A stretch of DNA of 64,000 nt from Caldicoprobacter guelmensis. GTDB lineage: Bacteria; Bacillota; Clostridia; Caldicoprobacterales; Caldicoprobacteraceae. Below, piece by piece: positions 25,619 to 35,541 of the stretch; position 1 is the first letter of the stretch; every line of letters begins with the position of its first letter. Below the pieces are notes generated by a model that saw only the letters and a list, made by a program, of their open reading frames with translations, made no database searches and had not been told where the DNA came from. The translations under genes were made by a program, and so were the position numbers. The DNA lies in contig NZ_JAFBDW010000001.1 in the NCBI RefSeq assembly GCF_016908415.1, positions 434,001-498,000 on the forward strand. The letters run 5' to 3'.

Positions 25619-26140
25619 ATGGAAAGCCGCATAAGAAAGATGGCATACACCGGTCTACTTACCGCTATAAGCATCATACTCACTCGCTTTTTTGCTGCTA
25701 ACATCAACATTTTGGGCGTTTTCGCATTGCGCCTCAGCTTTGGCGAGGTCCCCATAATGTTAAGCGGTATTTTGCTGGGACCTGTGTACGGAGTAGCCTG
25801 CGGTGCCTTGTCTGACATTATAGGATATGCCATCAATCCCGTAGGTGGCCCCTACTTTCCGGGGTTTACCTTAACAGCTGCTTTGACAGGGTTAATCCCC
25901 AACTTGATGGCCCGGTACTATCGCAATAATTGGAATTGGCCCTCCATAACGGTAATAGTTACAGTCACAACTATAATTACTGTTCTGCTAAATACGCTGT
26001 GGTTGAGCTGGATGTTTGACAAAGCGTATTTTGCACTCTTACCACCCAGGGTTATCGGAAGGACCATATTGTTACCGGCGCATGTCATCATTATAAGGAT
26101 AGTCCTCAAACATACGCAACGAGTTTTTCATTTTTTGTAA
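25619..26140 (+). CDS. folT: Folate-specific ECF transporter S component FolT
   Basis: 174 residues from the ATG at 25619, with AGGAGG 10 bases upstream; a longer frame from 25547 runs through the riboswitch platform and is not real. Five or six hydrophobic helices and the segments LRLSFGEVPIMLSGILLGP and GALSDIIGYAINP (the latter with YFPGFTLTAALTG following) are typical of the FolT/DUF1393-like S components. It binds folate at the membrane and needs EcfA/EcfT encoded elsewhere. The upstream THF riboswitch supports the substrate. Confidence 0.92.
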   Translation: MESRIRKMAYTGLLTAISIILTRFFAANINILGVFALRLSFGEVPIMLSGILLGPVYGVACGALSDIIGYAINPVGGPYFPGFTLTAALTGLIPNLMARYYRNNWNWPSITVIVTVTTIITVLLNTLWLSWMFDKAYFALLPPRVIGRTILLPAHVIIIRIVLKHTQRVFHFL

Positions 26141-26162
26141 TATAAATAAGTATCTTAAGACA

Positions 26163-26192
26163 ATCTCCCCCTTGATTAATCAAGGGGGAGAT
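26163..26192. terminator. Bidirectional terminator
   Basis: A perfect 14-base inverted repeat, ATCTCCCCCTTGAT with ATCAAGGGGGAGAT around TA. It lies between the convergent folT and CapA-like genes and could serve both. Confidence 0.85.
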
Positions 26193-26200
26193 GTTATTAA

Positions 26201-27490
26201 TTATTCTATTTCAATCTCTATCTCACCCAGCAAACAGGTGGTCTCATGCCACACAGCCTGTATACGCTGTTCATCTATCCCTTGTAGCTCTCCAGCTCCA
26301 TTTATATATTTCTCCATAGGAAGAATCCTGTACTGGGTTTTACCGTCTTGATAGTATTTATATACCCAAGTAGGTACATACCTGATGTTGACTATTGAAA
26401 CAGTATTTTTATCATAATCTTTTACAATCTCAACATTCATTATAACACCGCTGTCAGTATAACGTTTCCTCTGATTGGATATAAAATTACCCAAAGAATA
26501 TGCGACAAATACTTTTTTAGGCATTCCGTCTTCCATAAGAATATTCTTTATCTCCACTGGCTGGATAACATGTGGATGGCTTCCAAAGATGATATCTGCT
26601 CCAGCTTCTGCTAACTGATGTGCAAGGTCCTTTTGCTCTTCACTGGGCATTCTCTCATATTCGTTTCCCCAGTGCATGTATACGATAACTACCTCGGCTC
26701 CTGCTGTTTTTATGCGTTTTATATCCTGTCGCACCTTGTCAAAATCGTTGAAGTAATTCACCATATATGTCAACTTTTCCTGGGGTACCAGCGCTTCCAT
26801 ACCATTGGTACCGTATGTATATGCTAATATACCTACTTTTATATCATTTTTTTCTATAATCAGCAACCTTTCGCTTTCTTCAAGGGCACGTGCAGTTCCA
26901 GCATGCATTATCCCGTATTCATCCATTTTATTCAAAGTGTTCTCGACTCCAAATTCCAGCCAATCCAGACAATGATTGTTCGCTGTGGTCAGCACATCAA
27001 ACCCTGCAAAGCGCAAAACCTCCAATAGCTCGGGAGGTGCACTAAAACGAGGATAACCGCTGTACCCCCTTTCTGGCGTGCCTATGGTTGTTTCCAGGTT
27101 TGCTATGGCAATATCGGCTTTTTCTATATATGGCTTTATCTCCTGAAATACCTCCTTAAAGTCATAACCGCCTTCCGGGTTTTTGGCAGCATTTATCTGA
27201 GGCATGTGCATCATGATATCACCTACAGCACTTATAATTATTGCTGTTTTTTTGTCCACAGGCCCTTGGGGTTGTACACCGGTTGTTTCATTTTGTCCTT
27301 CACCGGGCAATTGTATATTTTTCTCTGGCGCACCATACTGAGCGTATTGTTGGGTAGGGTATTCAACTGTATTTTGTAATCTTTTATCAAAACTGTTTTT
27401 AAGGATAAAGCTGCAGCCTAATAAAAATGCCATAGCCGACACTAATACATAATTAATGATTATTTTGTTAACAATCTTGGACGGCTGCAT
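26201..27490 (-). CDS. CapA-family metallophosphatase-like protein (PGA_cap)
   Basis: 429 residues. A membrane-anchoring hydrophobic segment (about 12-30) and a Q/P-rich linker are followed by a calcineurin-like domain of the CapA type: SAVGDIMMHMPQ, IANLETTIGTP, TTANNHCLDW, VVIVYMHWGNEYE, and GADIIFGSHPHVIQPVE. The Asp, Asn and His residues in these segments are the metal ligands. Family members act in poly-gamma-glutamate or capsule biogenesis, but most single genes like this one are uncharacterised. No capB/capC is nearby. Likely on the outer face of the membrane. AAGGAG is 8 bases before the ATG. Confidence 0.88.
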   Translation of the reverse strand: MQPSKIVNKIIINYVLVSAMAFLLGCSFILKNSFDKRLQNTVEYPTQQYAQYGAPEKNIQLPGEGQNETTGVQPQGPVDKKTAIIISAVGDIMMHMPQINAAKNPEGGYDFKEVFQEIKPYIEKADIAIANLETTIGTPERGYSGYPRFSAPPELLEVLRFAGFDVLTTANNHCLDWLEFGVENTLNKMDEYGIMHAGTARALEESERLLIIEKNDIKVGILAYTYGTNGMEALVPQEKLTYMVNYFNDFDKVRQDIKRIKTAGAEVVIVYMHWGNEYERMPSEEQKDLAHQLAEAGADIIFGSHPHVIQPVEIKNILMEDGMPKKVFVAYSLGNFISNQRKRYTDSGVIMNVEIVKDYDKNTVSIVNIRYVPTWVYKYYQDGKTQYRILPMEKYINGAGELQGIDEQRIQAVWHETTCLLGEIEIEIE

Positions 27491-27533
27491 ATAATCTTCT
27501 CCTTAAAATTGAAGTATCATAAATTTTAAAACT

Positions 27534-29195
27534 TTATACCTTAAAACAGCTACCACCAATAAACTCTCTTAAGATAGAAGTACGTGGCACCTCGCTGTCA
27601 TCCAGTTCAAGGAAGTACTTTATAAACTTCTTAAGGCGGTTTACCTCTGGATAATACGGATGTTCAGGAGGTATCTTTTCAAGCAGCGGCACTACAAAGG
27701 GCTTCAAAACAGCAAGCTCATAAGTCAAAGCCGAGTTGAACATGACGTCAGCCTGCTCCTGGTAAGGAAATATATACTTCTCCTCTCCACGTCGAACTCC
27801 AGGCCACATCCTAAGCGTATCCTCCACCGACGCCCCGCGAAACTTATAATCGCGTACAATCCTGCGAATAAGACGGCTGTCGGTAGTAGGAATGCGGTTG
27901 TGGTCATCGATGTTGAGCTGGGTAAGCGCACTTATATATATCTTGTACTTGTTTCTCTTTGGCACCATCACAGTCAGCTCTTCGTTGAGTCCATGAATTC
28001 CCTCCACAATGAGCGGTTGGTTATCATCAATCCTTATCTTATGCCCACGATATTCGCGCCTGCCCTTTTCGAAATTAAAATACGGTATTTCAACCTCCTG
28101 CCCCTGGATTATCCTTGTTAAATGCTCATTAAACAATTCTATATCGATGGCCTTAATCGATTCCACGTCCCTTTCGCCGTTTTCATCTAATGGAATACAT
28201 TCTTTTTCCAAAAAATAATTGTCTATGGAAATAGGTATGGGTTTTAACCCGTTGACCATCAGCTGTATGCGCAGCCTCTGTGCAAATGTGGTCTTACCCG
28301 AAGAAGAAGGCCCTGCAATGAGGATAAGGTGTATCCTGTCCCTCTGCGCTGCTATCTCGTCTGCAATCTGAGCAATCTGCTTCTCGTGTAAAGCCTCACA
28401 TACTCTGATAAGCTCGCCAGCCTTTCCACGCTTGATTACGTCATTCAAATCGGCTACACTCTCTACCCCGATCTGCGTTCCCCACTTCTCAGCCTCCCGG
28501 AAAACCCTGGATAACCTGGGACTGTCTATAAACTCTGGTAGCTCATGAGGACTCTCTTTTCTAGGATAGCGAATGATCACGCCCGGAAGATAAAATTTCA
28601 ATTCAAACTTTGTGAGATACCCTGTTCTCGGAACCATATAGCCGAATAGGTAGTCTACCATCCACCCGCACCTATAAAGGTGTACCGTCTTTTCTGGTCT
28701 ATACTCTAAAATCTTTAACTTATCCCTAAAGCCCATCTCCTCGAATATGCGCTTGGCTTCATCTATTGTAACCTCAAATCTCTTAAAGGGTTCATTAAGC
28801 GCTACAATCTCTCTCATTCGTTCTTCTATCCTGTGCACCTGCCTGGGAGAAAGGGTAAAACTTCCGTGTACTTCGCAATAAATTCCTCTATTCATTGAAT
28901 GCTCCACTATAACCCTGCTATCTGGAAATATCTCTTTGCATGCTCTGATAAATACAAATATCAAGCTGCGCAGATAAATCCTCTCCCCATCATCGGTGGA
29001 AAGGTCGATAAAATCTATTTCACAATCTTCTTCTACAGTTTCTGTCAATTCCTTGATCCTGTTGTTAACTTTAGCTGCGACAATTTGCGCAGCATATTTT
29101 TCAGAAAAGTGTTTGCTCACCTCTTCTAGAGTTATGCCCTTAGAAAATGCTCTAATTTCACCTTTTACCTTTACATTTACTGTATTGAACACCAT
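27534..29195 (-). CDS. Uridine kinase-like protein with N-terminal TGS and ThrRS-type domains
   Basis: 553 residues. The N-terminal 65 residues are a TGS domain, residues about 70-230 resemble the second additional domain of threonyl-tRNA synthetase (including HSMNRGIYCEV and FEEMGF), and a phosphoribulokinase/uridine kinase domain follows with the P-loop AGPSSSGKTTFAQRL near 295-308, SIDNYFLE, and the lid region RIPTTDSRLIRRIVRDY. It is predicted to phosphorylate a nucleoside, perhaps coupled to RNA or amino-acid sensing by the N-terminal domains. This fusion is common in Clostridia and its true substrate is not settled. Same strand as its neighbours with 40-base gaps. Confidence 0.9.
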   Translation of the reverse strand: MVFNTVNVKVKGEIRAFSKGITLEEVSKHFSEKYAAQIVAAKVNNRIKELTETVEEDCEIDFIDLSTDDGERIYLRSLIFVFIRACKEIFPDSRVIVEHSMNRGIYCEVHGSFTLSPRQVHRIEERMREIVALNEPFKRFEVTIDEAKRIFEEMGFRDKLKILEYRPEKTVHLYRCGWMVDYLFGYMVPRTGYLTKFELKFYLPGVIIRYPRKESPHELPEFIDSPRLSRVFREAEKWGTQIGVESVADLNDVIKRGKAGELIRVCEALHEKQIAQIADEIAAQRDRIHLILIAGPSSSGKTTFAQRLRIQLMVNGLKPIPISIDNYFLEKECIPLDENGERDVESIKAIDIELFNEHLTRIIQGQEVEIPYFNFEKGRREYRGHKIRIDDNQPLIVEGIHGLNEELTVMVPKRNKYKIYISALTQLNIDDHNRIPTTDSRLIRRIVRDYKFRGASVEDTLRMWPGVRRGEEKYIFPYQEQADVMFNSALTYELAVLKPFVVPLLEKIPPEHPYYPEVNRLKKFIKYFLELDDSEVPRTSILREFIGGSCFKV

Positions 29196-29235
29196 TAATC
29201 CTCCTCTACTTCATGCAAAACTCAAACTTTAAAAT

Positions 29236-30711
29236 TTATTGTTCCTCAGCTTTAGGCCTGTAATAGATAATACCCTGTATCGGGCGGTAATAATCATTTG
29301 CTATCACTTTAGTCCAAACTTTTTTGCCGTTTTCATAATAGGTTTGATAGGTGGTCACCTTATAACCGTTTCTCGACTTTACATATTCATACTGGCCGCC
29401 AGGCTGTTTTACATATTTACCCTCTTTATCTAAAATTTGCTTTGGCTGGGGTGCCGGGATAACTTCCTTAACAACAGAGGTGCACTCTATATACCCGTTA
29501 TTAGGGAATGGTTCGCCATAAATTTCTACGTATACATTATCGCCGCTTGAAAATGTCCGAATAAATACCGGAGTTTCTCTGTTATTTTTTATTTTCAAAT
29601 CCGCTCCTCCGTAAGATACCGTAGCATCTAAGCCTGCCGGAAGATATGCCACAGGAAATGAATGATGATGCCGCTCCACTATTTCCAAGTTTGCCCTGAG
29701 CGCCGCATTATAAAGGGTGCTGGATGCTTGACATACCCCTCCACCGTAATCATCCTGCATGCTTTTATCCGGCATGATGACCGGTGCTGGCATGAAACCC
29801 CCTTTGGCCGTTCTAGGGCCCACAATTTTGTTGAAGGACAATACCTCCCCTGGGTTCAGCCTGTATCCATTTAACTTGCTTAAAGCCAAACGCACGTTAT
29901 GCTTGCGATCAGCGCTGCTGCCTTCTAGACTTGTTGAAAACTGTACAATGCGATAGGTAAGCTTTTGCAACTCAGCTTTGGTAACTTTAGGTGCAACTTC
30001 AGTCGGAATCAACACTATTTCGCCATATTCCCCTTTTTCCATTCTCTGTTTTATTGTGTTGAAAACCTCTTCAGCATCCAAAAAAAGACCCGCTTTTTCT
30101 TCCGTTATTTCAAACTTATTCTCCCTGTCAGGATAAAACCTTATTTCAGCATCCACCGGGTCATAGCTGATTTCCTTTGCAATGGCCTCTATATCGCCTT
30201 TAATTTTGTCTAAATTATAGTAAAGCGAGGTTTGAAACTTAAGACCGCTAGCCTCTATCTCTTTTACCCTGTTATAGCGTTCTTCTAGCGTCCCTTTTCT
30301 ACCGGCTTCATATGCCTCAACAATCTTTATATCCCAATCAGTGTGAGCGTTTATGTCCCTATATGTAAACGTCCATCGCTTATCCCCATATACCAGATCA
30401 AAACGAATCTTCTCAAGTTTTTCATTGGCCTTCTGCCACAAAATAGCGCTGGCCTCTTCAAACGTCATCCCTCCTAAATTGACGTCATCCACCCAGATTC
30501 CATGATAGAAAGTAGGAACTTCAACGACATCTTTCATGTGCTGAATCCATTTTCTGTAATCTTCAATTTTTTTAACTCCATATCCAATAAAAAAGGCAAC
30601 AACCACAATAGACAAAGACAATACTAAAATTATGACTGATCGGCGGCGCAAATTACCTTTTTTAGAACCAGCCTTGGCAACTTCCATAGCATTTAAATTT
30701 GCTTCTTCCAT
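29236..30711 (-). CDS. VanW-family protein with G5-like C-terminus
   Basis: 491 residues. One N-terminal membrane segment (about 25-48), then a YoaR-type peptidoglycan-binding-like region (FYHGIWVDDVNLGGMTFEEA), then the VanW domain (GYRLNPGEVLSFNKIVGPRT, GGGVCQASSTLYNAALRA, ERHHHSFPVAYLPAGLDATV, split by short gaps) and a C-terminal G5-like stretch. Anchored with its bulk outside the cell, presumably binding the cell wall. VanW proteins are linked to glycopeptide resistance loci by name, but their function is not known and there is no resistance cluster here. Confidence 0.9.
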   Translation of the reverse strand: MEEANLNAMEVAKAGSKKGNLRRRSVIILVLSLSIVVVAFFIGYGVKKIEDYRKWIQHMKDVVEVPTFYHGIWVDDVNLGGMTFEEASAILWQKANEKLEKIRFDLVYGDKRWTFTYRDINAHTDWDIKIVEAYEAGRKGTLEERYNRVKEIEASGLKFQTSLYYNLDKIKGDIEAIAKEISYDPVDAEIRFYPDRENKFEITEEKAGLFLDAEEVFNTIKQRMEKGEYGEIVLIPTEVAPKVTKAELQKLTYRIVQFSTSLEGSSADRKHNVRLALSKLNGYRLNPGEVLSFNKIVGPRTAKGGFMPAPVIMPDKSMQDDYGGGVCQASSTLYNAALRANLEIVERHHHSFPVAYLPAGLDATVSYGGADLKIKNNRETPVFIRTFSSGDNVYVEIYGEPFPNNGYIECTSVVKEVIPAPQPKQILDKEGKYVKQPGGQYEYVKSRNGYKVTTYQTYYENGKKVWTKVIANDYYRPIQGIIYYRPKAEEQ

Positions 30712-30890
30712 ATGTACTCCCCCATAATTTCTTCAAAGTTAACTTAAAATGCTTTAGACTCGAACAGACGTGAAAAGAGCTCCCTACAACCTAATAAAAT
30801 GCCCATAAAACAATATATCACATAAAGACATAAAAAAATAAAACAAGAGTGTTAAAAAAAGTTAACAAAAATATTACAAGCGAATGTTCG

Positions 30891-33308
30891 TCAATCATTA
30901 TTTTCTTTATCTTCTTTGCCGAAATTGATCATCGTCAAAGCATATTGACGTAGCTTATTATACACTTTTTCATGCAGCGTTCCCTTCTCAAAAAATCCAT
31001 TTTCTAGCTTCTTGCCTGCAGGTATTCCCATCAGTATCTCAACACCTTCATCTATGGTCTTGATAGGATATATGTGAAACTTTCCTTCTTTGACCGCTTC
31101 AATAACCTCATCCTTTAGCACCAAATTCTTTATGTTCTGATAAGGGATAATAACCCCCTGCTCACCTGTTAATCCACGGGCCTTACACAGCTCAAAAAAT
31201 CCCTCTATCTTGTGAGTCACGCCCCCTACAGGCTGTATCTCTCCCTTCTGGTTGACAGACCCAGTAACAGCTATACCCTGTTTTATCGGCACTTCGGCTA
31301 AGCTTGACAGTATGGCATAAAGTTCGGCGCTGGATGCGCTATCCCCTTCTATACCGCTGTAAAGCTGCTCAAACGTTATATTTGCACTAAGGGCCAGTGG
31401 AATATCCTGAGCATACTGCTCACCTATATAGGCGCTCAAAATCATAACCCCCTTGCTGTGGATACGGCCGCTCATATCCACTTCCCTTTCAATGTTGACG
31501 ATCCCGCTGCGACCCATGAAAGTGGTTGCTGTGATTTTGGTGGGTTTGCCAAAAACGTAATCTCCTAACTGGATAACTGCCAAGCCGTTTATTTGGCCTA
31601 CAGCTTCACCTTCCGTCTCCACCATTATAACGTCATTTTTCAGCAGTTCCATGAGCTTCTCGTCATATTTGCTTGACCTGTATTCCTTTTCCTCAATCGC
31701 TTTTTTAACCTCTTGGGATGTGACAATGCTTTTTCCAGCAACTTCTGCCCAGGTATTGGCTTCAACTATTATCTCCACTATATCATTGAACCGCGTGGTA
31801 AACTTATCCTGATGTTCCACCAGCCTTGAAGCGTAATCCGCCACGCTGAGTACGGCATCCCTGGTGAAATGTCTCAAATTTTCTCTGCGGCAATAACCGC
31901 TTATAAATTTAGCTAAACCTAGTAGATTTTCTTCATTAGCCTCCATTTCATCGTCAAAATCTACCTTAACCTTAAACAGTTTGGCAAAATCTTCATCAAG
32001 CTGATGAAGAAGCTGGAATAACAAATCGCTGCCCACCAGCACAACTTTAATATCAACCGGAATGGGCTCGGGCTTTAACCCCGACATATTCAAAAGTCCC
32101 CATTGATCCCTCAAGCTTTCAACAGTAATAGATTTGGTTTTGAGGACCTTTTTCAGTCCTTCCCACATAAAAGGAACGCTTAAGACATCCTTGGCCTGCA
32201 GTATGAGATAACCACCGTTGGCAAGATGTATAGCTCCGGGCTTGATCATCGTAAAATCAGTCACCATGGTACCCAATTTGTTTTCATATTCTATGCTACC
32301 AAAAAGCGTACTATAAGTAGGATTATACTCCATAATAACGGGAGCACCATGTTGGTCACTGTTGTCCACCAAAAGGTTTACCTTATATTTATGCTGTACA
32401 CTTTCAGCTGTACGCCTTAAGGCATTAATAACAGGATTATCTTCTTCTGATGATTCGCCTTCTTTAAAATTGCTTATGCTTTGCAGCACATCATTCATAA
32501 GGTCATCTAGATATTTCAAAATTTTAGGATACGCCACATACTTTCTTTTCATGTCTTCGATGTGAATTCCCACAGCAAACGTACCTATACGATTTTCCAG
32601 CTCTTTTACCTTGTTTTTTGCCTCTTTTTCCAGTTCTTTTATCTTACGTATTACTTCCACGGCTTGAAGTTGAATGTGTGTCAACCTTTCATTTATGCTC
32701 TTTTTTGTCTCCTCGTCCAGCTTGTTGTATTCTTCTTCACCCAACGGCTGACCGTCTATTATAGGAGTAAAGTATATGCCGGCACTGGAAGTATTTACTT
32801 GAAATCCTTGTTGTTTAGCATATTCGTTAAATTGGTTAAACAGCTCATTCCTCTTCTCCTGCATTTCTTTGTAAATGAGCGCCTTTTCGTTTTCATACTC
32901 GTCGCCGCCAAACGCCTTGGAAACCTCAGCCTTTAAGTCTTCTATGAGCTCTTCCATATCGTGTAAAAACTCTTTCCCCTTGCCGCTGGGAAGCCTGATG
33001 GCAACGGGCTGGCTGGGGTTTTCAAAATTGTACACATAACACCAATCATCAGGTACAGGCTGTTGCTTGGCGATTTGGGTTATATACTCCTTGGCATAGG
33101 TGGTTTTACCCGTACCACTTATACCAGTCAAAAATATGTTGTATCCTGGTGCCTTTGTGCGAACGCCAAACTCCATAGCGCGGACCGCTCGCTCCTGGCC
33201 TATTATCCCTTGAAGCGGCTCCAGCTCTTCAGTCGTCTCAAAGGGTAAGCATGATGAAGGCCATTGCTTTTTCAGCTGTCTGGGTTCCAGCTCCTTCGGC
33301 TTATTCAT
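30891..33308 (-). CDS. LonB/LonH-like ATP-dependent protease
   Basis: 805 residues. A Walker A motif TGISGTGKTT is at 61-70; the segment with FDDEMEANEENLLGLA and an AAA lid follows, with a long coiled-coil insertion (about 180-260). The Lon proteolytic domain has EGDSAS near 655-659 with the catalytic Ser, and HKIEGF near 699-704 with the catalytic Lys. No substrate-binding N-domain of classical Lon is present. The architecture matches the AAA_32/Lon C-domain family (E. coli YcbZ-like). Cytoplasmic; role in protein quality control is inferred. AAGGAGGGTGCT precedes the ATG. Separate transcription unit by gaps on both sides. Confidence 0.92.
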   Translation of the reverse strand: MNKPKELEPRQLKKQWPSSCLPFETTEELEPLQGIIGQERAVRAMEFGVRTKAPGYNIFLTGISGTGKTTYAKEYITQIAKQQPVPDDWCYVYNFENPSQPVAIRLPSGKGKEFLHDMEELIEDLKAEVSKAFGGDEYENEKALIYKEMQEKRNELFNQFNEYAKQQGFQVNTSSAGIYFTPIIDGQPLGEEEYNKLDEETKKSINERLTHIQLQAVEVIRKIKELEKEAKNKVKELENRIGTFAVGIHIEDMKRKYVAYPKILKYLDDLMNDVLQSISNFKEGESSEEDNPVINALRRTAESVQHKYKVNLLVDNSDQHGAPVIMEYNPTYSTLFGSIEYENKLGTMVTDFTMIKPGAIHLANGGYLILQAKDVLSVPFMWEGLKKVLKTKSITVESLRDQWGLLNMSGLKPEPIPVDIKVVLVGSDLLFQLLHQLDEDFAKLFKVKVDFDDEMEANEENLLGLAKFISGYCRRENLRHFTRDAVLSVADYASRLVEHQDKFTTRFNDIVEIIVEANTWAEVAGKSIVTSQEVKKAIEEKEYRSSKYDEKLMELLKNDVIMVETEGEAVGQINGLAVIQLGDYVFGKPTKITATTFMGRSGIVNIEREVDMSGRIHSKGVMILSAYIGEQYAQDIPLALSANITFEQLYSGIEGDSASSAELYAILSSLAEVPIKQGIAVTGSVNQKGEIQPVGGVTHKIEGFFELCKARGLTGEQGVIIPYQNIKNLVLKDEVIEAVKEGKFHIYPIKTIDEGVEILMGIPAGKKLENGFFEKGTLHEKVYNKLRQYALTMINFGKEDKENND

Positions 33309-33548
33309 AGCACCCTCCTTAAATGCTTTTATACTTCTATTAAACAGTATATTCGTTAATTAAACAATAGGGGAACAATAATAATTTTAACTTGTATATA
33401 CCACATTATGTAAGTATAAAAATCACTTTCTTTCAAACAACAGAGTAAGCCTATCGCACTAAACCCCATATCAAGCTGTCATGTGGCAAAACTCCCAAAT
33501 AATGCATAATAATATAATATCCATCTTATTCAAAGGAGGCAATAACAA

Positions 33549-34175
33549 ATGTTAGATTATCATAGATATCCATTTGTATACAGCCGCATGCCCAACTCTT
33601 GTACAGGTATCGATAATGACTATTTAGCCTATTATCCTTACAATTCCGGTACCATGCATAATCAGACAGCCAACATGACAACAGTCCAAGCACCATATTT
33701 CCCTCTGCAGAATCCTCCACCCGTATTGTCGGATAATAGGCCAGTTACCAGACTTACGCTATTTAAGGAGCTAACAGGATTCCCTAACTACGGTAATCCA
33801 AGTGGCAATGCTGATATATTGTATACTGGTACTCGAGGAGTATGGACTTTCCAAATACCAGCGTCTCTATTGCTTTTTGGATTGAGAGAAGCACAACTGG
33901 TAATCCGGGGAGTACTGGACGATCATTATAATATTGCAGAATCCAGATATGCAGCAAGAATCACAATCAACAACATTACAGTCTTCAATGGTAGGGTACC
34001 CTTCGTTCATGGAAGGCCGGCAGGAGGCATATTTGACAACTGGAGGGAATTGGTCCTAAATATTCCCAGTCTCAGGCGAAACAATCGAGTGGAAATCATA
34101 AATATGTCTACCACAAATCCTGATGATTGGATAGCTTTTGATTGGATGGAATTAAGGATTGCAACATTAGGTTGA
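33549..34175 (+). CDS. Unrecognised beta-sandwich-like protein
   Basis: 208 residues. No signal peptide or membrane segment. The N-terminal 60 residues are rich in Tyr, Pro and Asn (YHRYPFVYSRMPNS, YYPYNSG); the remaining part alternates strands (GVWTFQIPASLLLFGLREAQ, ARITINNITVFNGRVP, WIAFDWMELRIATLG), looking like a jelly-roll carbohydrate-binding or coat-type domain. The start has AAAGGAGG 9 bases upstream, a very strong site. It stands alone, followed by a terminator. A spore-coat or envelope role is possible but only a guess. Confidence 0.75.
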   Translation: MLDYHRYPFVYSRMPNSCTGIDNDYLAYYPYNSGTMHNQTANMTTVQAPYFPLQNPPPVLSDNRPVTRLTLFKELTGFPNYGNPSGNADILYTGTRGVWTFQIPASLLLFGLREAQLVIRGVLDDHYNIAESRYAARITINNITVFNGRVPFVHGRPAGGIFDNWRELVLNIPSLRRNNRVEIINMSTTNPDDWIAFDWMELRIATLG

Positions 34176-34249
34176 AATCTGACTGCCATACAATGATCAA
34201 TCGTATATTCCTCCTACCTTGCACACCATCTGAGCAATCCTAAAATAAA

Positions 34250-34274
34250 AGGAATACCCTTTAATGGGTATTCT
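34250..34274 (+). terminator. Terminator after the 33549 gene
   Basis: AAGGAATACCC, a short loop, GGGTATTCTTT, then a T-rich stretch. It lies about 75 bases past the stop codon. The remaining intergenic DNA up to 34527 is AT-rich and shows nothing else. Confidence 0.7.
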
Positions 34275-34527
34275 TTGCTTATAATACGCGTTTTAATCAT
34301 AACCAAGCGCCTCCAAATTTAAAAAATGCGCTAAAATATCTTCATTTCTTTAAATTACTTCTCTTTGACTACAAATCACAATACAATATCTATCAAACTT
34401 AAATACAAGCAAAAATTATTTTATCATATCTTTTTCAATTTTACAGCCGTATTGCTTCGCTTATTTTAAAACAAAATCAAGAATGTACTTAAATTCAAAG
34501 GAAATACTAATAACCGAGGTGATGGAA

Positions 34528-35418
34528 ATGCCAAAAATGAATCTGCAAAGGTGGTTGATTATAGCAGTAACAATATGTTTGATACTATCTTCGACATCAT
34601 GCTCACGAATGCTGGGCCAAAACGATAACAAGCAGCAAGGACAAAACGATCAACAACAGCAAAAAAAAGATCCGCCCTCGGCCCTCACCGAAATGGAAAA
34701 GGAGACCAATAATATGATCCAGCAAATCCAAAAAATAAGGGACCAGCGAGCCCAAATGATACGACAGCAAACGAGCACTTCTCAAAAACAAAATGGCGGA
34801 AATAAATCCCAGCAGGAACAGCAAAAGTCTAACCAGGGGCCTCAAAAACAAGAACAACAAAAACAGGGACAACAAAAGAGCCAAAATCAGGGTGTACAGC
34901 AAGCTCAGCTAACCATAAACTGGCAAGATTTTGAGAGAAGAATCAAAGCCTTGAATGAGCTGTGGAACAGTTATGAGCCTCAAGCAAAAAAAGACGGTGC
35001 TCCCGATGTGCTAATATCTCGGTTTGAAAACCAGCTCAACACGCTCACCAGCACCATTATGGCGCGCAACGAAGAAAAAACGCTGGTTGCCGCCAACGGA
35101 CTATACCAGTATTATCCTCAATTTTTCAATCTGTACAGGCACAAGGCCCCCCCCGAGATCAAGGAGATTAAATACTACCTACAGGAAATCGTGATCAACG
35201 CCGAAGCCGGTAAATGGGAAAACGCCGCTGCGTTATTAGGTAATATGGAAAAGGCATGGCAGACCGCCAAAACCCGCATGCAAAAGCCAGATAAAGAGCT
35301 CAACGAGAGAATCGATTATGCAATACAGGACTTCTCACAGGTAGTCAAGCAAAAAGACCTTCAACTTGTAAAGCTCAAAGGCGAAATACTCCTTAAAAAC
35401 ATGGAAAAAGTAAAATAA
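34528..35418 (+). CDS. Predicted lipoprotein with a Gln/Lys-rich linker
   Basis: 296 residues from the ATG at 34528, which has GAGGTG 6 bases upstream; the frame is open further up without a site. Signal peptide with lipobox SSTSC near residue 25. Residues about 30-125 are low-complexity, dominated by Gln, Lys, Asn and Ser, as in surface-exposed linkers. The C-terminal 170 residues look like a helical bundle (FERRIKALNELWNSY, IKEIKYYLQEIVINAEAGKW, IDYAIQDFSQVVKQ). No family recognised. 123 bases before the GH172 gene on the same strand. Confidence 0.75.
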   Translation: MPKMNLQRWLIIAVTICLILSSTSCSRMLGQNDNKQQGQNDQQQQKKDPPSALTEMEKETNNMIQQIQKIRDQRAQMIRQQTSTSQKQNGGNKSQQEQQKSNQGPQKQEQQKQGQQKSQNQGVQQAQLTINWQDFERRIKALNELWNSYEPQAKKDGAPDVLISRFENQLNTLTSTIMARNEEKTLVAANGLYQYYPQFFNLYRHKAPPEIKEIKYYLQEIVINAEAGKWENAAALLGNMEKAWQTAKTRMQKPDKELNERIDYAIQDFSQVVKQKDLQLVKLKGEILLKNMEKVK

Positions 35419-35541
35419 AAGCATCACACTCCATGGTTTAATTCTCATACAGGAGCCAAACTTTAACAAACAAAAGAGTTTAAAAAAGTGGAAAAGCATG
35501 ATATAATCTCCTTGTAAAAAATACAAGGGGGAGTGATCCTC